NCBI GenBank assembly: GCA_022843345.1
Contig: JALHNW010000080.1
Span: 1-7,604 of the forward strand
Direction: 5' to 3'
Origin: Rubritepida sp.
Lineage (GTDB): Bacteria > Pseudomonadota > Alphaproteobacteria > Acetobacterales > Acetobacteraceae
Length of the DNA stretch: 7,604 nucleotides
Positions 7,360 through 7,604 of the stretch are shown here, piece by piece. Below the pieces are notes generated by a model. That model was not told where the DNA came from. It saw only the letters and a program-made list of their open reading frames with translations, and did no database searches. Every line of letters begins with the position of its first letter. The first letter of the stretch is position 1. The translations under genes and the position numbers were made by a program.

Positions 7360-7604
7360 GGCGCCCCGACGCCGGCCTGGTCCTCGCCACCGCCTTCACC
7401 CAGACGGTGGGGTGGGGCACGCTGTTCATCCCCTTCGCCCTGCTGATGCAGCCCATGGAGCGTGACCTCGGCTGGTCGCGCGCGCTGCTCTCGGGCGGCT
7501 TCACGCTGGGGCTGCTGGTCGCCGGCGTGCTGGCCATCCCGGTCGGGCGCTTCATAGACCGCCATGGCGGCCGCCTGCCGCTGGTGGGCGGCGCGCTGCT
7601 CGGC
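7356..7604 (+). CDS. MFS transporter, N-terminal part (truncated by window edge)
   Basis: The first 83 residues of a major facilitator superfamily protein, open to the window end. GTG at 7356 overlaps the peptidase stop by 4 nt (GTGA), the same arrangement as the junction upstream. TM1 is at about 7-31 and TM2 at about 43-62. The MFS motif A follows between TM2 and TM3: GRFIDRHGGR (64-73), with the conserved Asp 68 and Arg 69. A full protein would be about 400 residues. Drug, sugar or amino-acid export or uptake cannot be told apart from this fragment. Cotranscription suggests a link to the importer substrate or its breakdown product. Confidence 0.85.
   Translation, partial: MRRPDAGLVLATAFTQTVGWGTLFIPFALLMQPMERDLGWSRALLSGGFTLGLLVAGVLAIPVGRFIDRHGGRLPLVGGALLG

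Overview
The window is high-GC DNA, roughly 70% by eye, with strong G/C bias at third codon positions. The protein style fits an alphaproteobacterium, most likely Acetobacteraceae (Roseomonas-like). That placement is inferred from composition and protein character, not from a database match.

Layout. Positions 1-1028 (minus strand) hold the N-terminal 342 residues of a class A penicillin-binding protein (PBP1A, mrcA/ponA), cut by the window edge before the transpeptidase domain. A 160-bp divergent intergenic region (1029-1188) follows. From 1189 to the right edge everything reads on the plus strand as one compact gene cluster: a family 5 periplasmic peptide-type binding protein (1189-2748), two inner-membrane permeases (2745-3707 and 3707-4612), two ABC ATPases with oligopeptide-type C-terminal domains (4761-5738 and 5735-6772), a small C39-like cysteine peptidase (6769-7359) and the start of an MFS transporter (7356 onward, cut by the edge). 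The junctions SBP/permease 1, ATPase 1/ATPase 2, ATPase 2/peptidase and peptidase/MFS all overlap by 4 nt. The two permeases overlap by 1 nt.

The one break in this tight packing is the permease 2/ATPase 1 junction, with 148 non-coding bases. It begins with a perfect 17-bp hairpin whose 3' arm starts on the permease stop codon. It continues with a GC-rich cluster of smaller inverted repeats, the last ending just before a rejected ATG start at 4740. It looks like a repetitive or mobile palindromic insertion, or an intra-operon mRNA processing or attenuation site.

How the genes may work together. The five transporter genes make a complete Dpp/Opp/Gsi-type importer: SBP, two permeases and two ATPases, each ATPase with a four-cysteine C-terminal motif like that known to hold an Fe-S cluster in peptide-importer ATPases. 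The coupled peptidase has no signal peptide and carries a plausible Cys-His-Asn set, so it may cleave the imported peptide or conjugate in the cytoplasm. The coupled MFS protein may move a product or relative of the substrate. The substrate cannot be read from the sequence. The import-cleave-(ex)port idea is the most interesting candidate system here.
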